Assembly: GCF_002270355.1 (NCBI RefSeq)
Contig: NZ_NJFZ01000012.1
Location: 186,001-250,000 of the forward strand
Direction of reading: 5' to 3'
DNA from: Flectobacillus sp. BAB-3569
GTDB lineage: Bacteria > Bacteroidota > Bacteroidia > Cytophagales > Spirosomataceae
DNA length: 64,000 nucleotides
Made by a program: the position numbers and the translations under genes. The notes under the pieces were generated by a model. The model did no database searches. It was not told the origin of the DNA and saw only the letters and a list, made by a program, of their open reading frames with translations. Below, in pieces: positions 46,103 through 55,312 of the stretch (position 1 is its first letter; each line of letters starts with the position of its first letter).

Positions 46103-47293
46103 ATGAAACGTATTTACCCTCTTCTATTCTTCATTCTTTCGTGTTTTAATACAAATGCACAAAGCAAATACCAAAAAGATTTTGATACCTTTTGGGATAC
46201 TATCTACCAACATTATGCCTATTTGTCTCATCAACAAATTGATTGGAATAAGGTAAAGGAATTATACAAGCCACAGGTAGCTACCGTTACTTCTAATCAA
46301 GATTTTATCCGATTATTAGAAAATATGTTGATTGAGCTTCATAACGGGCATTCGTCTTTGAATGTAAATCTGAAGTCCTCTAACAGACTTGTACCATCGG
46401 GACAAGATATTTATGCGGAAGAGAAAAGAGGCAAGTTTTGGGTTTCGGATGTAAAAAAAGGAAGTAATGCAGAAAAAGCAGGGCTTAAAATCGGCGCAGA
46501 AATTGTGAAATGTAATGGCGATTCGCTCAGAAAGTTGTTGCCAGCTTTTCTTCCAAAATTTACTCAACATCACTCCAATGCCATGAAGCAGTTTGCTTTG
46601 GATATGTTGTTGGCAGGGACGCACGATAAACCAAGAGTGATAGAAGTTATTTTTGAGGGACGTCCTCAAATTATCGAATTGGATAAAAAAGTATTTTCTG
46701 ATAATGCTACACCCCTGATGGAAGCAAAATTATTATCCAAAAACAAAGCATATCTAAAAGTTAATAACTGCTTATGGAATAATGACTTAATTGGCTCATT
46801 TGACCAAGCGCTTGACTCTTTAATCAATTACCCTATCTTAATATTAGACTTAACTGACACGCCTAGTGGAGGTAATTCAACCGTTGCAAGAGCCATTATG
46901 GGAAGATTTATTACTGCCCCAATGCCCTTTCAACAGCATGAATATGATGAAAAGGACTTTGAGACAAAGCGTCATTGGATTGAGTATGTGTATCCCCGCA
47001 AGAAAACTTTTCAAGGAAAACTTATCGTTCTTGTTGGTCATTGGACAGGAAGCATGGGCGAAGGGATGGCGATTGGTTTTGACTCTTTCAAAAAGCCATT
47101 GGTCGTAGGAACAAAGATGGCAGGTTTGCTAGGCGCTATTGAAGGCTTTAACTTGAAAGAGACAAATATCAATTTTCAAATTTCCACAGAAAGACTATAT
47201 CATGTCAACGGTAAACCTAGGGAGAATTATACTCCAAAGATTCAGACAACAAATGAGGTTCAAACTTGGAGTTATATTTTAAAGGTGAAATGA
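46103..47293 (+). CDS. S41-family peptidase (C-terminal processing peptidase-like)
   Basis: Exported serine protease. ATG 46103 gives a signal peptide (MKRIYPLLFFILSCFNTNAQ) and 396 residues; the frame is open to 46058. An N-terminal helical domain is followed by a PDZ-like segment (VSDVKKGSNAEKAGLKIGAE) and the S41 core with ILDLTDTPSGGNSTVARAIM and GHWTGSMGEGMAIGFD, where Ser317 is the nucleophile. The general base lysine expected four residues after the serine in Prc-type enzymes is not seen, so this is closer to the tricorn/IRBP-like S41 branch. Substrate unknown. Confidence 0.85.
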   Translation: MKRIYPLLFFILSCFNTNAQSKYQKDFDTFWDTIYQHYAYLSHQQIDWNKVKELYKPQVATVTSNQDFIRLLENMLIELHNGHSSLNVNLKSSNRLVPSGQDIYAEEKRGKFWVSDVKKGSNAEKAGLKIGAEIVKCNGDSLRKLLPAFLPKFTQHHSNAMKQFALDMLLAGTHDKPRVIEVIFEGRPQIIELDKKVFSDNATPLMEAKLLSKNKAYLKVNNCLWNNDLIGSFDQALDSLINYPILILDLTDTPSGGNSTVARAIMGRFITAPMPFQQHEYDEKDFETKRHWIEYVYPRKKTFQGKLIVLVGHWTGSMGEGMAIGFDSFKKPLVVGTKMAGLLGAIEGFNLKETNINFQISTERLYHVNGKPRENYTPKIQTTNEVQTWSYILKVK

Positions 47294-47484
47294 CCGTTTA
47301 ATAAATTAAGAAAAATTACATTTTTGAAAATTGTATATTTGTAACTATAAACGATTATAGAAGCATCTTATTGTATTTTAATGAATAATTCTATTGATTA
47401 TTGGAAATATTCAATAGAATTAGAAGTGGAAATGTCGTAGCATATCTTTGTAATTTCTATCTAATGTTCAATAAATAAATTTTT

Positions 47485-47898
47485 ATGAAAATCAAATTAA
47501 TTTTACCACTTCTTTTTCTTTTGTTCGTTACATCTTGTAAGAAAAATGATGATGCAAGTCCTGCAACTGTTGTAGGCAAATGGTCTCTCACCAAAATTCG
47601 TAGCAAAGTAACTGGAGCAATGAATATGGATATTACGCTTGCTTTAAGTGCAAGTAGTTATATGCAATTCAATGCAGATGGTACTGGCGTTTCAGCGTCA
47701 GCAATGGATGGACAACCATTAACAACGGAAAAGTTTACTTATAAAGTAAATGGTACAAAAATTACTATTACTTCTGAGGATAAGACTGAGGTGACAGAAG
47801 GAGAGTTACAAACTTTGACATCAACAGATTTGTTAATCTATTCGAAAGAGTCTGCTGGTGGCACTACTTCTGAGACTTGGTTGACAGGCAAGAAATAA
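47485..47898 (+). CDS. Lipocalin-like lipoprotein
   Basis: A 137-residue lipoprotein: MKIKLILPLLFLLFVTSC has a clear lipobox (VTSC). The mature part, beginning VVGKWSLTKIRS and continuing through MQFNADGTGVSAS, KFTYKVNGTKITIT and DLLIYSKESAGG, matches the lipocalin-like (DUF4923/DUF5640-type) barrel common in Bacteroidota. The function is unknown. A TATCTTTG box at 47443-47450 is a candidate -7 element, but no -33 TTTG is well placed. Confidence 0.75.
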   Translation: MKIKLILPLLFLLFVTSCKKNDDASPATVVGKWSLTKIRSKVTGAMNMDITLALSASSYMQFNADGTGVSASAMDGQPLTTEKFTYKVNGTKITITSEDKTEVTEGELQTLTSTDLLIYSKESAGGTTSETWLTGKK

Positions 47899-47917
47899 GT
47901 TAAAATTTTAGAAAATA

Positions 47918-47955
47918 AAGGGCTTGTATCTCGATGCAAGCCCTTTATTTTTTGT
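47918..47955 (+). terminator. Rho-independent terminator
   Basis: AAAGGGCTTG at 47918-47927 pairs with CAAGCCCTTT at 47937-47946 and is followed by ATTTTTT. It lies 20 bp after the lipocalin-like stop. Confidence 0.88.
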
Positions 47956-48007
47956 CTATATTTATCCCAATTGTTGAATAATATCCTCACAATGAAGTCA
48001 TTTTGCT

Positions 48008-48961
48008 ATGAAAATTTGGTCAGGCGTCTGTATGATTGGATATGTGAGTATCCTTTTTTTGAATTCTTCTTGTTCGGTTCAAAAAAACGCTACCTTACTC
48101 TCTATTGCCAAGGAAAGTTACTGCATCCCTCCACAGAATACAAAGGATTTCAGGTATGGAATCTCGACAAATTCAGATTCTATCTTAAAAGCAAATGTTT
48201 CACTAAAATCAAAGTTTTCGGAGGCTAGTATTCTCATTATGAATGCCTTGAGGATTAATGACGAGGTTCATGAAATAGTCAATAAACCCAACAAGAATAG
48301 CCTCGAATCAATGGTGCGCTTGAATACCCTCAAGCAACAAATTGATAATCGTGTATGGATAGCAAATTCTGAAATAGATGCACTCAGTGCCGAGCTTGAT
48401 TGCGAAGGCGAGCGTATAGACCAAATTGCCAATTTTGTGGATAATGCCAATAGTGGTAAGACAACCAAATTTACGGTTGCGTCTATCGTGATAGGAGCGG
48501 CATCGAGTATTGCCACGGTATTAATTTCGAACGAATCACTAAACAATGGTGTAGCGATTGGTGCAGGTGTTTTAGGTGCAAGTCTTGGATTTGCGACCTT
48601 AAATCCAAAGGGTAAAAAGGTTGAAATGAGTACTAATCGGAATCTATTACAAAATGTTTGGCTCAACCAAAATCAGCATGAAATATCGCGTTTTGTGTGG
48701 TATATGCTTACTGAACCAAAATTTAGTAATTCGGGTAAAACAACTTTATTACAGAATACGAAGGAACGATGGCTGATGTACCAATTTGATGAAAATCTCA
48801 CTAAAGCCAACAAATCGGTGAATTTTTCAAAGGGCGGTATTTACCATGCGGACGACCTACACGCTAGAAGCCAGATGATAAATCAATTTCAGTCGGTAGT
48901 ACGTTCAATTAAACAAAATATCAATCTTTTTCTTGCAGAACTTAATACTGCTTTTGATTAA
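48008..48961 (+). CDS. Putative lipoprotein with coiled-coil and hydrophobic segment
   Basis: A 317-residue protein whose first 22 residues look like a lipoprotein signal (MIGYVSILFLNSSC, lipobox NSSC). A helical, coiled-coil-prone part follows (residues about 60-150; RLNTLKQQIDNRVWIANSEI), then a glycine/alanine-rich hydrophobic stretch (FTVASIVIGAASSIATVLIS, then VAIGAGVLGASLGFATL) that may insert in a membrane, and a helical C-terminal domain. I recognise no family. The next gene starts 12 bp downstream, so the two may be co-transcribed. Confidence 0.65.
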   Translation: MKIWSGVCMIGYVSILFLNSSCSVQKNATLLSIAKESYCIPPQNTKDFRYGISTNSDSILKANVSLKSKFSEASILIMNALRINDEVHEIVNKPNKNSLESMVRLNTLKQQIDNRVWIANSEIDALSAELDCEGERIDQIANFVDNANSGKTTKFTVASIVIGAASSIATVLISNESLNNGVAIGAGVLGASLGFATLNPKGKKVEMSTNRNLLQNVWLNQNQHEISRFVWYMLTEPKFSNSGKTTLLQNTKERWLMYQFDENLTKANKSVNFSKGGIYHADDLHARSQMINQFQSVVRSIKQNINLFLAELNTAFD

Positions 48962-48973
48962 ATTTAAGCGATT

Positions 48974-49441
48974 ATGGCATCAAAGATGTTTTCATTTTCG
49001 GGTACACTAAAAATCATTGGAGTCAACCCATACCTCGAAATTCCTCAGGAGATTTTGGAATCAATTTTTGAATTGGCAAAAAAAGATAAAGGTCCAATTC
49101 CTGTCTGTGGAAAGATAAACCAACAGGAATTTCGACAAACTCTGGTAAAATATGATGGCGAATGGCGATTTTACATTAATACCACGATGCTGAAAAATTC
49201 ACCCAAAAGGATTGGCGAAGTTGTAGAGATAGAAATTACATTTGATCAAGAAAGTCGAGAAATAGCGATTCATCCCAAATTGCTACTGGCGCTCAACTCG
49301 AATGTTGAAGCTCTGAAAGTATTCGAAAAATTAACGCCATCGCTTCAGAGAGAAATCATAAGATATATTGCAAACCTAAAATCAGAAGAAAGTATAGAAA
49401 GAAAATATTGTCAGGGCTATTCAGTTTTTATTAGGAAATGA
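48974..49441 (+). CDS. YdeI/OmpD-associated family protein (DUF1905)
   Basis: A 155-residue cytoplasmic protein. The N-terminal DUF1905 domain is visible (FSFSGTLKIIGVNPYLEIPQ, then WRFYINTTMLKNSPKRIGEV, then IEITFD), followed by the YdeI-type helical tail (LKVFEKLTPSLQREIIRYIA). Members are linked to tolerance of antimicrobial peptides in some bacteria, but this is not shown for this subgroup. It is 12 bp after the lipoprotein gene. Confidence 0.75.
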   Translation: MASKMFSFSGTLKIIGVNPYLEIPQEILESIFELAKKDKGPIPVCGKINQQEFRQTLVKYDGEWRFYINTTMLKNSPKRIGEVVEIEITFDQESREIAIHPKLLLALNSNVEALKVFEKLTPSLQREIIRYIANLKSEESIERKYCQGYSVFIRK

Positions 49442-49560
49442 ACGGTTTATTGGAAGAGATAAACCTTAAAAAGGGATAGTGTTTTTTATTTATCTTCGTA
49501 TGTTTGAAACTTATTCATAAACCCAATTTCAATTTTTCATTTTACTTCATCCGAAAGCCT

Positions 49561-50769
49561 ATGAAATTTTTATTTTCTGTATTGCTAATGCTCGGTTCAT
49601 CGACCCTATTTGCTTCGAACGAACCAACCTCCAAAACTCCCAAAACAATAGTTACTGGTGCCGACCAGACAGACCAATATTTTGAATACCTAAAGGGAAA
49701 ACGTATAGGTATTCTCGCAAATCCAACCACAATTATTGGCAAAAAACACTTAGTGGATAGCCTTTTATCACGTGGTATCAATATCGTAAAAGTATTCGGC
49801 CCCGAACACGGTTTTAGAGGAAATGCCAGTAATGGTACCAAGGTTTCGGATGAAAAAGACGCTGCCACTGGGATTCAAATTATTTCTTTGTATGGGAAAA
49901 AACGCAAGCCTTCAAAAGAAGATTTAGCCGATGTTGACCTAATGATTTATGATATCCAGGACGTAGGTTGTCGTTTCTATACGTATATCAATGTGTTGAG
50001 AGATATCATGGAATCTTGCGCCGAATTTGATAAGGAACTACTGATTTTGGACCGTCCAAATCCTAACGGATATCTAGTCGATGGACCCATATTGGACATG
50101 AAACTGAAATCGGGTATTGGTCAGTTTCCTGTGCCTATTGCCCATGGTATGACGATTGCCGAATTTGCTCAAATGATTAACGGGGAGGGATGGTTACCTG
50201 AGAAAAAAACCTGTAAGCTCAAAATCGTGAAAGTTTTGAACTATAAACACGATATGGAATATGTATTGCCTGTCAATCCATCACCAAACTTGAACACGCC
50301 TCAAAGCATTTTGTTATATCCTTCAACCTGCTTGTTTGAAGGTACACGTTTGAATCATGGTCGAGGTACGTATTTTGCTTTTACCATATTGGGTAGCCCG
50401 TTGTATAAAGGAGTCTATGACTTTTCGTATACTCCAACCAGTATTAAAGGTATGAGCGAATCACCGCTTTATATGGATGAGCTTTGTTATGGTATAGATT
50501 TGCGCAACTATGATACGAAAGAATTAAGAAAAAACTGTCAAATCAACCTTAAATGGATGATAGATTTGTATAATAATTATCCCGAAAAAGATAAGTTTTT
50601 TGATAGAAGTATGAGCAAGCAAATTGGAAATATAGACTATTTGATTGGTGTTGCAGATTTTAAAAACCAATTAAAAGAAGGAAAATCTGAAAAAGAAATT
50701 AGAGCCTCGTGGGAACCTGGGTTAAGCGATTACAAAAAAATGAGAAAGAAGTATTTATTGTATAAATAA
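49561..50769 (+). CDS. Exo-beta-N-acetylmuramidase NamZ-like (DUF1343)
   Basis: Predicted secreted enzyme that releases N-acetylmuramic acid from peptidoglycan fragments; GH171 founding members are NamZ proteins. ATG 49561 gives a signal peptide (MKFLFSVLLMLGSSTLFA) and 402 residues; a TTG further upstream is only nominal. Domain hallmarks are GKRIGILANPT, FGPEHGFRG, LMIYDIQDVGCRFYTYI with the likely catalytic region, LILDRPNPNG and FEGTRLNHGRGT. The length is normal for DUF1343. It could serve cell-wall recycling or feeding on other bacteria. Confidence 0.88.
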   Translation: MKFLFSVLLMLGSSTLFASNEPTSKTPKTIVTGADQTDQYFEYLKGKRIGILANPTTIIGKKHLVDSLLSRGINIVKVFGPEHGFRGNASNGTKVSDEKDAATGIQIISLYGKKRKPSKEDLADVDLMIYDIQDVGCRFYTYINVLRDIMESCAEFDKELLILDRPNPNGYLVDGPILDMKLKSGIGQFPVPIAHGMTIAEFAQMINGEGWLPEKKTCKLKIVKVLNYKHDMEYVLPVNPSPNLNTPQSILLYPSTCLFEGTRLNHGRGTYFAFTILGSPLYKGVYDFSYTPTSIKGMSESPLYMDELCYGIDLRNYDTKELRKNCQINLKWMIDLYNNYPEKDKFFDRSMSKQIGNIDYLIGVADFKNQLKEGKSEKEIRASWEPGLSDYKKMRKKYLLYK

Positions 50770-50779
50770 AGTTAGATTT

Positions 50780-50957
50780 GTGTCATTCTGGAATTGAGTG
50801 AATGATGATTTTGATTTTTTCTTCTATCAGTAGAGACGCAGTGATTGCGTCTTGAGACGAATCCTAACAAAAAAGCGGTCGAAAATTATTTTTCGACCGC
50901 TTTTTTGTTGAAAACTTGGATAATAATTTCAATCCTAAAGTTTGGGATGACTCATTT
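50780..50957. mobile_element. MITE-like element, copy 2 (inverted)
   Basis: The core hairpin AAAAAAGCGGTCGAAAA / TTTTTCGACCGCTTTTTT lies at 50869-50906. The right side ends CTAAAGTTTGGGATGACTCA, the complement of the left end of copy 1, and the left side holds CAGTAGAGACGCAGTGATTG, the complement of copy 1's right half. The left end (GTCATTCTGGAATTGAG) is a diverged inverted end. The element is therefore the same as at 14940-15152, in the opposite direction. Confidence 0.68.
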
Positions 50958-51040
50958 TTATTAATTTTGGTATAGTATTTGAACTCAATACCTTGTTTTT
51001 TATTCAGTCTTCATTTATTTTCTTCGTAAAATGTATTTCA

Positions 51041-51796
51041 ATGAAGAAACTTTACTCCAAACCGCCCCTTATCTTATTGCTGGGTAGAGATGACTGGCAA
51101 AAAGATATTAATCTGAATTATATGCTGGTGCATTATATTCAGAAAAAAGGAATCGATATTGCTTGGGAAGACCCAATTGGAGGTGCAATTTGGAGGCTCA
51201 GACACATGCTGAGTCGTTTGTGTCGGCTCCCTGAATTTGGGGATAAATTGATAGTTCGTGGTTTACAAATATTATATGCTTCCTTCAACTGGCGCTATGC
51301 TCAGCACTTATTTCGACAATTCAAGGATGAGCGACGTCACACCGTATATGGTAGGAGTCAAAGGGTGGCTAAAAGAATAGGGGAGCTCAGTAAAAAATAT
51401 GAGGTATATGTTATTTCAAGATCATCAGGAGGAAGAGTTGCTTCTTTGGTAGCTGATAATGTGGCTGTAAAACAGATTATTTGTTTGGGTTATCCGTTTC
51501 AAAATCCTGAAAATGGCATCGAACCTGAGCGATATGAACATCTGCCAGCGCTAAGAACACCTTTTTTGATTATTCAAGGAAAGAACGACGAGTATGGAGG
51601 TAGTGAAATTTTAGAAAAATACCATTTTCATCCCAATACCTCAATTTTTTTAATGGATACCGACCATGGTTTTAATATGGAAAAACATCAATGGCAGGTA
51701 TTATTTCATAAAATGGAGGAGATTTTACCCAAAAATCAGGTCAAAACTAAGGAAAGCTTTGACCTGATTTCGACTACTTCTTTTGTGTCCAGCTAA
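51041..51796 (+). CDS. Alpha/beta-hydrolase-like protein
   Basis: A 251-residue cytoplasmic protein from ATG 51041. A weak hydrolase pattern is present: ILLLGRDDWQ as first strand, YEVYVISRSSGGRVASLVAD with a nucleophile-elbow-like SRSSGG, ICLGYPFQNPENG, TPFLIIQGKNDEYGG with the acid position, and DTDHGFNMEKHQW with a candidate histidine. So a Ser-Asp-His triad is plausible. It ends 23 bp inside the convergent ThuA gene. The substrate is unknown. Confidence 0.68.
   Translation: MKKLYSKPPLILLLGRDDWQKDINLNYMLVHYIQKKGIDIAWEDPIGGAIWRLRHMLSRLCRLPEFGDKLIVRGLQILYASFNWRYAQHLFRQFKDERRHTVYGRSQRVAKRIGELSKKYEVYVISRSSGGRVASLVADNVAVKQIICLGYPFQNPENGIEPERYEHLPALRTPFLIIQGKNDEYGGSEILEKYHFHPNTSIFLMDTDHGFNMEKHQWQVLFHKMEEILPKNQVKTKESFDLISTTSFVSS
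51731..51772 (-). terminator. Terminator hairpin inside convergent gene end
   Basis: AAATCAGGTCAAA at 51734-51746 pairs with TTTGACCTGATTT at 51758-51770. On the minus strand it is followed by a T-run (from AAAAA at 51732-51736), directly after the ThuA-domain gene stop. The hairpin lies within the coding end of the alpha/beta-hydrolase-like gene. Confidence 0.7.
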
Positions 51797-52634
51797 TGGC
51801 ATTTTCTATTAACTTAACAAAGTTTTCATTTTTCCAAGCAACTTCATTATGTCCTAATGAGGTGTAAAATGTTTTACCCTTTCCAATACTTTTACACCAT
51901 GCCAAAGGATGGTCTTTACCCATACCAAAATTTTTGTCGGAAGCTAATAGTGGCATTGATCCGTTAGTGTCGATTTTATCTCCATCCATAAAATAGATGA
52001 TATTAAAGCCTTTAGCTCTTGGGTTTTCGAAAAATATATACCATTCATCTGCATGCTTCCAGCTACTTGCTAAGCCATTAATCACTGTACTGTCTGCCTT
52101 GTTATCTTTTTGAATATCAGCTGTTTGAAACTGCTCAGCAAGGGCATGATGCGAAAACTTTGCACCTAATAAATTTTGTTCGTACCAATCCCAATGATGT
52201 GAATCATCTCCTGCGCCATGTATCCCAATTAAGCCGCCACCGTTTTCTACATACTGTTCTAAGGCTCTTTTTTGTTCATCGTTGATTACTTCACCTGTAG
52301 AATTATCGAAAATTACAGTGTTAAATTTTGCCAATTGCTCAGGATTAAAAACGCCACCTTCCTCAGTATCATAAATAAACCAGTTATTCTTTTGAGCTAA
52401 TTGCTTCATGATAGGCTTTGAAGCATCTATGGAAGACGAATGTCTGAAGCCAGTGGTTTTTGAAAATACTAATACCGCTTTTTGGTTATCAGGAAAATCA
52501 ATGGACGGCTTTTCGGTTTCATATGATACTGGAAAGCCATTTTTTACTTTATAAATAAAAAGACCTAGCGCTGTGCCAAGCAAAATAATAATTGTAAGTA
52601 CTGACCATCCTATAATTTTAAATACTTTTTTCAT
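51774..52634 (-). CDS. ThuA-domain protein, membrane-anchored
   Basis: A 286-residue protein with an N-terminal transmembrane helix (IIGWSVLTIIILLGTALGLF), so the domain probably faces the periplasm. The ThuA (trehalose utilisation) glutamine-amidotransferase-like fold is visible: KAVLVFSKTTGFRHSSSIDA, NTVIFDNSTGEVINDEQKRA, NGGGLIGIHGAGDDSHHWDW and GKGKTFYTSLGHNEVAW. In Bacteroidota such domains are linked to polysaccharide or sugar catabolism. No activity is proven. It is convergent with the upstream hydrolase-like gene. Confidence 0.85.
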   Translation of the reverse strand: MKKVFKIIGWSVLTIIILLGTALGLFIYKVKNGFPVSYETEKPSIDFPDNQKAVLVFSKTTGFRHSSSIDASKPIMKQLAQKNNWFIYDTEEGGVFNPEQLAKFNTVIFDNSTGEVINDEQKRALEQYVENGGGLIGIHGAGDDSHHWDWYEQNLLGAKFSHHALAEQFQTADIQKDNKADSTVINGLASSWKHADEWYIFFENPRAKGFNIIYFMDGDKIDTNGSMPLLASDKNFGMGKDHPLAWCKSIGKGKTFYTSLGHNEVAWKNENFVKLIENAISWTQKK

Positions 52635-52816
52635 AGTTATTACTTGTTTTTAATGCTTTAGTTTAAGTAAATATAGATATAATTATTTTATTGTCTCATA
52701 TGGGGACAATAATATTTATCAAATATCTCTATAGAAATGTTTTTTATTTCATTTGTAAGCACTTAAATTTCCGTCCATTTTTAGTATTCAAACAATAACT
52801 TGCAACACATAATCTC

Positions 52817-53422
52817 ATGAAAACTTCAATGTATATTTTATCCTTACTACTCACTTGTATTACAATCTCAAGTTATGCTCAATCCACAATTCCCAAAAGT
52901 GTTAATACGCCCACAGCGACCGATAAAAAGGCTATTAGGGATTTGCTGGTAAAGACCTACAAATGGCAGGAAGCCAGTACTTCAGTTGTTGATTTTGAGC
53001 CAGTGCTTGACAAAAAAGAAGAGCGTTATATTGGTCTAGATTACAAAATTCATCAGAAAAGAATGACAGCCTTACAAAATACTGGCTTTTTCTCAGCTGA
53101 GTTTCTTCAAAATTATGATGCTATTGCAAAAGGTATAGATACCAGACTCAAAACAAAAAAAGATGAATGGATGGTTGGAGATATGCCTCCATTTGGTGAG
53201 GATGCAAATCCTTGGTGCAGATGTCAGGATTACCCAAGCGATAATCCTTGGGATAAAATTGTTTTGAAGAAAGTGGAGGTTGTAGGAACCAATGCAAATG
53301 TATGGTGGACATGGGGAGATAAGAATTTTTCAAAAGGATTTTCCTACAAAGTAAGACTTCAAAAAAAAATGGATTTTGGAAAATTAGTTATTTGCAAGGA
53401 TTTGATAAAAGTGTTTTTTTGA
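52817..53422 (+). CDS. Secreted protein of unknown function
   Basis: A 201-residue protein with a signal peptide (MKTSMYILSLLLTCITISSY, then AQ). The mature domain starts with a helix (ATDKKAIRDLLVKTYKWQEA) and has a conserved-looking tail (VWWTWGDKNFSKGFSYKVRL) with a nearby Cys pair (NPWCRCQDYP). The build is like NTF2-like or DUF3828-type secreted proteins of Bacteroidota, but I cannot assign it firmly. Confidence 0.62.
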   Translation: MKTSMYILSLLLTCITISSYAQSTIPKSVNTPTATDKKAIRDLLVKTYKWQEASTSVVDFEPVLDKKEERYIGLDYKIHQKRMTALQNTGFFSAEFLQNYDAIAKGIDTRLKTKKDEWMVGDMPPFGEDANPWCRCQDYPSDNPWDKIVLKKVEVVGTNANVWWTWGDKNFSKGFSYKVRLQKKMDFGKLVICKDLIKVFF

Positions 53423-53535
53423 AAAAATAAACACTTAAACATCGATCTTAAAAGCGAAAGACTTTTTTGGTGAAATTTGTAAATTGTTATATATTAATGG
53501 TTTATTTGGAGTAAAGCTGTTTAAACCTCTTGAAA

Positions 53536-53973
53536 ATGGCAAAGAATAAAACCCAAGAAACCGACAAAAGTGTTTATCAATTTCTTGATGAATTCGTTGA
53601 TGACGAAGCTAAACGAGAAGATAGTAAAATACTTATAAATTTGATGTCAGATGTATCGGGATACGATGCTAAAATGTGGGGGCCAAGCATTGTAGGTTTT
53701 GGCTCCTATCATTATGTTTATGAGAGTGGTCGAGAAGGTGACGCACCAATAATCGCATTTTCACCTCGAAAAGCAGCCTTTTCTCTGTATGTTTTTCGTG
53801 GCAATAAAGAAGAATCAACTCTATTGCCACGATTAGGAAAATTCAAAATGGAAAAGGGTTGTATTTATGTGAAAAAAGTAGCCGATATTGACCTAAACAT
53901 TTTGTCCGAAATTCTGAGAAATACCATCAGATTAACCTTAGAACAATACCCTCCTCGAACGGATATAATTTAA
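53536..53973 (+). CDS. DUF1801 domain protein
   Basis: A 145-residue cytoplasmic protein; ATG 53536 is chosen over the TTG two codons earlier. It carries the DUF1801 pattern (DSKILINLMSDVSGYDAKMW, GPSIVGFGSYHYVYESG, FSPRKAAFSLYVF, LGKFKMEKGCIYVKKVADID), close to YdhG-like folds. The function is unknown. Confidence 0.8.
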   Translation: MAKNKTQETDKSVYQFLDEFVDDEAKREDSKILINLMSDVSGYDAKMWGPSIVGFGSYHYVYESGREGDAPIIAFSPRKAAFSLYVFRGNKEESTLLPRLGKFKMEKGCIYVKKVADIDLNILSEILRNTIRLTLEQYPPRTDII

Positions 53974-54064
53974 AAGATGGGTTTTAGGTTTGTTATTGAG
54001 CCCAAAGGTTACTTTTGTGGGGCAAGAAAAACACAGACCTATCCCTCACAATTCTACAATATTT

Positions 54065-55147
54065 TTACCTTCCATATTTCTGCAATAAATAGGTTCGGAT
54101 AGGTTTATCGATATACTTCATGATGATATATGCGAACAGAATCAATGCCAAAGTTGAGAAAATGACCACTAAGACAATCTCACTGGTATTGGGTTTTGTT
54201 TTGCTGAGATATTCGGCAAAGTACCAGTTTGTCCAGTAGTGACACATGTAGAGAGGATAAGAGATTTCACCTGATAACTTTGCAATCTTTTGAGTAGCCT
54301 TGTAGTTAATAGTTCCAGCGCCAAGTGATACTAATAATGGTGAATAGAATAGAACAACCAATAATTCGGAAACCCAATATTTCCCAACATAGGGCATCAT
54401 CAGCATACACAATAGCATAATACTGAGGCCAATGAATCCAATTTTATTTTGAATAATCCATTGTTTTCGTTGAATCAAAATACCTATTAAAAATGAATAT
54501 CCAAGTCGAGCCAAACCATCCCAAAAGGTTGTTCCTCCCCAGCCACCTGACAGTGTTTGCTTAACGTATGCCGTGTACGCAAGAAATAGTAAGGCAAAGA
54601 TTAAAAGTACTTTTAAGGCTTTTTCTGACAATTTATGTAAAATAGTTGCATACAGAATGTTGGCGGTATATTCCCAAAAAAGTGACCAAGAGGGAGCATT
54701 TAACCCAAATAGGTTCAGTAATCTGTCAGCCATAGTTGGCATAGGAATCAACAATAAAGATGTGATAGAAAGCAAAATAATTTGTGTAACCGAATACTTG
54801 CTTGTATCAAATGCTGAGGGTCTCCAAAACCAGAAAACTATGCCCAAAACTGAGCCAATCACCACTAAAGGATGAAGACGAATAAGGCGTAACTTGAAAA
54901 ATTGGATTAGGCTCATTTGATGGATTCTGTCATCGTAGGCATAACTGATCACAAAGCCTGAAAGACAGAAAAAGAAATCCACGGCTAGAAAACCGTGTCC
55001 TATGAAGTTTTTGCTCGCATCAGGAAAAAGCCATTCTGAAAAGTGGAAAATGACGACACCTATTGCCGCAACGCCCCGAAGGCCATCTAGCACTTCGCAA
55101 TGATTTTTAGTATTTAGCGGTGTACTAGTTGTAGTTTGTTTAATCAT
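54065..55147 (-). CDS. Acyltransferase family 3 membrane protein
   Basis: Inner-membrane O-acyltransferase that modifies sugars or lipids; about ten transmembrane helices. From ATG 55147 it has 360 residues; the frame runs to 55252, but this start has better family alignment. The family opening is LDGLRGVAAIGVVIFHFSEW, with the conserved histidine, followed by FLAVDFFFCLSGFVISYAY, FFKLRLIRLHPL and GEISYPLYMCHYW near the end. The substrate is unknown. Confidence 0.88.
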   Translation of the reverse strand: MIKQTTTSTPLNTKNHCEVLDGLRGVAAIGVVIFHFSEWLFPDASKNFIGHGFLAVDFFFCLSGFVISYAYDDRIHQMSLIQFFKLRLIRLHPLVVIGSVLGIVFWFWRPSAFDTSKYSVTQIILLSITSLLLIPMPTMADRLLNLFGLNAPSWSLFWEYTANILYATILHKLSEKALKVLLIFALLFLAYTAYVKQTLSGGWGGTTFWDGLARLGYSFLIGILIQRKQWIIQNKIGFIGLSIMLLCMLMMPYVGKYWVSELLVVLFYSPLLVSLGAGTINYKATQKIAKLSGEISYPLYMCHYWTNWYFAEYLSKTKPNTSEIVLVVIFSTLALILFAYIIMKYIDKPIRTYLLQKYGR

Positions 55148-55312
55148 CGGTTTATGAATAAATTGAAAATCTACCACAAGAACACCGTGATTAGAGGTTT
55201 CTTTGCACGGATTTGTAGGTTTTTGAAACAATTCGAAGAAGAATTGAATCAAATCAACATGAACTGTCTTTCAAACTTGGTGGTGTGAACGACAATCCTT
55301 GTCGATAGATGA

